Source of the DNA: Actinobacteria bacterium IMCC26256
GTDB taxonomy: Bacteria > Actinomycetota > Acidimicrobiia > IMCC26256
NCBI GenBank assembly: GCA_001023575.1
Contig: CP011489.1
Location: forward strand, 1,425,001 to 1,489,000
Direction of reading: 5' to 3'
DNA length: 64,000 nt
Position numbers and translations under genes: made by a program. Numbering within the stretch: position 1 is the first letter of the stretch; each line of letters opens with the position of its first letter. This document shows positions 62,646 through 64,000 of the stretch, in pieces. The notes below the pieces were generated by a model, which worked only from the letters and a program-made list of their open reading frames with translations, ran no database searches and was not told where the DNA came from.

Positions 62646-64000
62646 ATGCCTTCTAACTTGACTGCCGATCTGCTTCCATCTAAGCCTGCTGCTGCTTTAA
62701 GTGGAGCCGTCGGAGTTGGGGTCGCAATTGCTGTTGGAGAAATAGCCTCCAAGGCTCTTAATGCTGACCCATCCCCTCTCTACGCCGTCGGCGGTGCATT
62801 TATTGATCGCTTTGCCGGGAGCCTCAAAGATATTGCGATACAGCTATTCGGCAAGAACGACAAGACCGCACTAATTGTTGGAACGGTCATCATCTCGCTC
62901 TGCATCGGAGCATTAATCGGACTCGGCGCACGCCGTCGGCAGTGGCTTCCTTTGTTGGCCTTTAGCGCCTTTGGAGTATTCGGCGCCTGGGCACAGACCG
63001 TGCGCGCAGACGTAGGGATACTCGATGCCTGCCTAACCGCTATCTACGCAGTGGCGATCGGTCTCGCCTGTACTCATTTACTGCTCCGCCTAGCAACGCC
63101 GAGACCTCGAACGAATCTCTCGGGATCGACCTCACAAATCTCACCAGCGCTACCAGCACAACCAGACCGGGAGGAGAGACAAGACGTCTCACTCCCATCG
63201 CGCCGACACTTCTTAGGTACAGCAGGAGGGTTAATCGTCCTGGCCTACGCGGGAGTGAAAGTAGCCGGAGCGTTAGCAGGCGAGGACGTGATAGCCGCGG
63301 TAAAGAACATTCGCATTCCTCGTCCGTTTCGCAGACGAGCACTCCCCGCCCTCCAACCCTTCAAGGTAAGCGGTGTCGCAGAGTATGTAACTCCAACATC
63401 TGAGTTTTATAGGATCGATACATCCCTGCGCACACCAAACGTCGACGCATCTACATGGCGCCTCAAGATAAGAGGCTTGGTCGATACCCCGTTCGAGGTC
63501 ACCTACGCCGAGCTACTCGCAATGCCGAGCATTGAAGAGGTCGTAACGCTTAGTTGTGTATCGAACGAGGTCGGAGGCGACCTAGTTGGAAATGCAGTAT
63601 GGCAAGGAGTGCCGTTATCAGCTCTCCTAGAGCGTGCTGGAGTACAAGCAGAGGCTGAGCAACTCTTCTCCCGCTCTGTAGATGGCTGGACATGCGGCTT
63701 CCCGATTGAGGCAGCAGCAGATGGACGCGTCGCCATGGTCGCCTATGCAATGAACGGAGCTCGCCTCCCAACCGCCCACGGATTCCCTGCGCGACTAGTG
63801 GTCTCCGGACTCTACGGCTACGTCTCTGCAACCAAGTGGCTCGAGAGTATTGAACTTACGACTTGGCAAGGCGCCAACGGTTTCTGGGTGCCTCGTGGCT
63901 GGTCTAAAGAAGGCCCCGTAAAACTGAGTTCGCGAATTGATGTCCCGCGCTCCGGTTCACGTGTCAAAGAAGGCATGTTTGCTCTCGGTGGTGTTGCATG
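62646..64000 (+). CDS. Sulfite-oxidase-type molybdopterin enzyme with membrane anchor (3' end outside window)
   Basis: The reading frame is open to the right edge (451 codons seen). The N-terminal ~165 residues contain three hydrophobic segments. Residues from about 190 carry SRRHFLGTAGG, a twin-arginine-like motif, then the molybdopterin domain: VTLSCVSNEVGGDLVGNAVWQGVPL holds the Mo-ligating Cys, and GFPARLVVSGLYGYVSATKWLES is the conserved sulfite-oxidase-family block. Substrate unknown; relatives include MsrP- and SorA-type proteins. It begins 37 nt after HNH copy 2. Confidence 0.88.
   Translation, partial: MPSNLTADLLPSKPAAALSGAVGVGVAIAVGEIASKALNADPSPLYAVGGAFIDRFAGSLKDIAIQLFGKNDKTALIVGTVIISLCIGALIGLGARRRQWLPLLAFSAFGVFGAWAQTVRADVGILDACLTAIYAVAIGLACTHLLLRLATPRPRTNLSGSTSQISPALPAQPDREERQDVSLPSRRHFLGTAGGLIVLAYAGVKVAGALAGEDVIAAVKNIRIPRPFRRRALPALQPFKVSGVAEYVTPTSEFYRIDTSLRTPNVDASTWRLKIRGLVDTPFEVTYAELLAMPSIEEVVTLSCVSNEVGGDLVGNAVWQGVPLSALLERAGVQAEAEQLFSRSVDGWTCGFPIEAAADGRVAMVAYAMNGARLPTAHGFPARLVVSGLYGYVSATKWLESIELTTWQGANGFWVPRGWSKEGPVKLSSRIDVPRSGSRVKEGMFALGGVA

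Overview
The window is bacterial chromosome from an actinobacterium, most likely an aquatic member of the class Acidimicrobiia or a close relative. The evidence is a WhiB regulator, F420-type luciferase-like oxidoreductases, a DprE1/DprE2/UbiA set for decaprenyl-phosphoryl arabinose, two DUF222-HNH (13E12-type) genes, an Rv1264-type adenylate cyclase, and many genes that look leaderless (a TANNNT -10 box 6-8 nt before the start codon). GC is moderate, a little above 50 percent by eye, and genes are tightly packed with no gene-free stretch over 300 bases.

Layout. 1-8.4 kb: end of a carboxylesterase, a LexA-controlled HNH gene, two coupled SDR genes, an EthD protein, two LLM oxidoreductases, an acyl-CoA dehydrogenase and a glutaredoxin-type arsenate reductase relative. 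8.5-16.5 kb: a diiron protein, then gltB-gltD-aat. 16.6-24.7 kb: lipid/CoA metabolism (acyl-CoA dehydrogenase, three tandem amidohydrolase-fold paralogues, alpha-methylacyl-CoA racemase, adenylate cyclase, acyl-CoA ligase). 24.9-28.7 kb: DPPR synthase, DprE1, DprE2 and a HAD phosphatase. 28.7-37.5 kb: carotenoid oxygenase, molybdopterin oxidoreductase, MBL hydrolase, amidase, aldehyde dehydrogenase and an unknown. 37.8-47.8 kb: citrate synthase, a secreted unknown, a Ugp-like ABC transporter, a fused EtfBA and a DoxX protein. 48-56.5 kb: zinc-ribbon proteins, an arsR-aquaporin-arsC operon, a NYN protein, an SOS-controlled DnaQ/GIY-YIG nuclease, trpD, whiB and a membrane protein. 56.4-59.6 kb: rnpB followed by a more GC-rich, accessory-looking patch (cupredoxin-like lipoprotein, toxin-antitoxin pair, His-tailed EamA transporter). 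59.7-64 kb: an EEP-family enzyme, an 18-residue beta-repeat protein, a second LexA-controlled HNH gene and a truncated sulfite-oxidase-type molybdoenzyme.

How it fits together. The catabolic genes (SDR, LLM, acyl-CoA dehydrogenases, racemase, CoA ligase, EtfBA as electron acceptor, citrate synthase as acetyl-CoA sink) fit aerobic breakdown of branched or polycyclic lipids. Three genes carry LexA operators at their promoters, forming a small visible SOS regulon. The most unusual items are the 18-residue-period repeat protein at 60.5-61.1 kb, the three amidohydrolase paralogues that appear to lack metal ligands, the HAD phosphatase at the end of the arabinose cluster, the SOS box on the DnaQ/GIY-YIG nuclease, and the leaderless toxin-antitoxin promoter built into a near-perfect palindrome.
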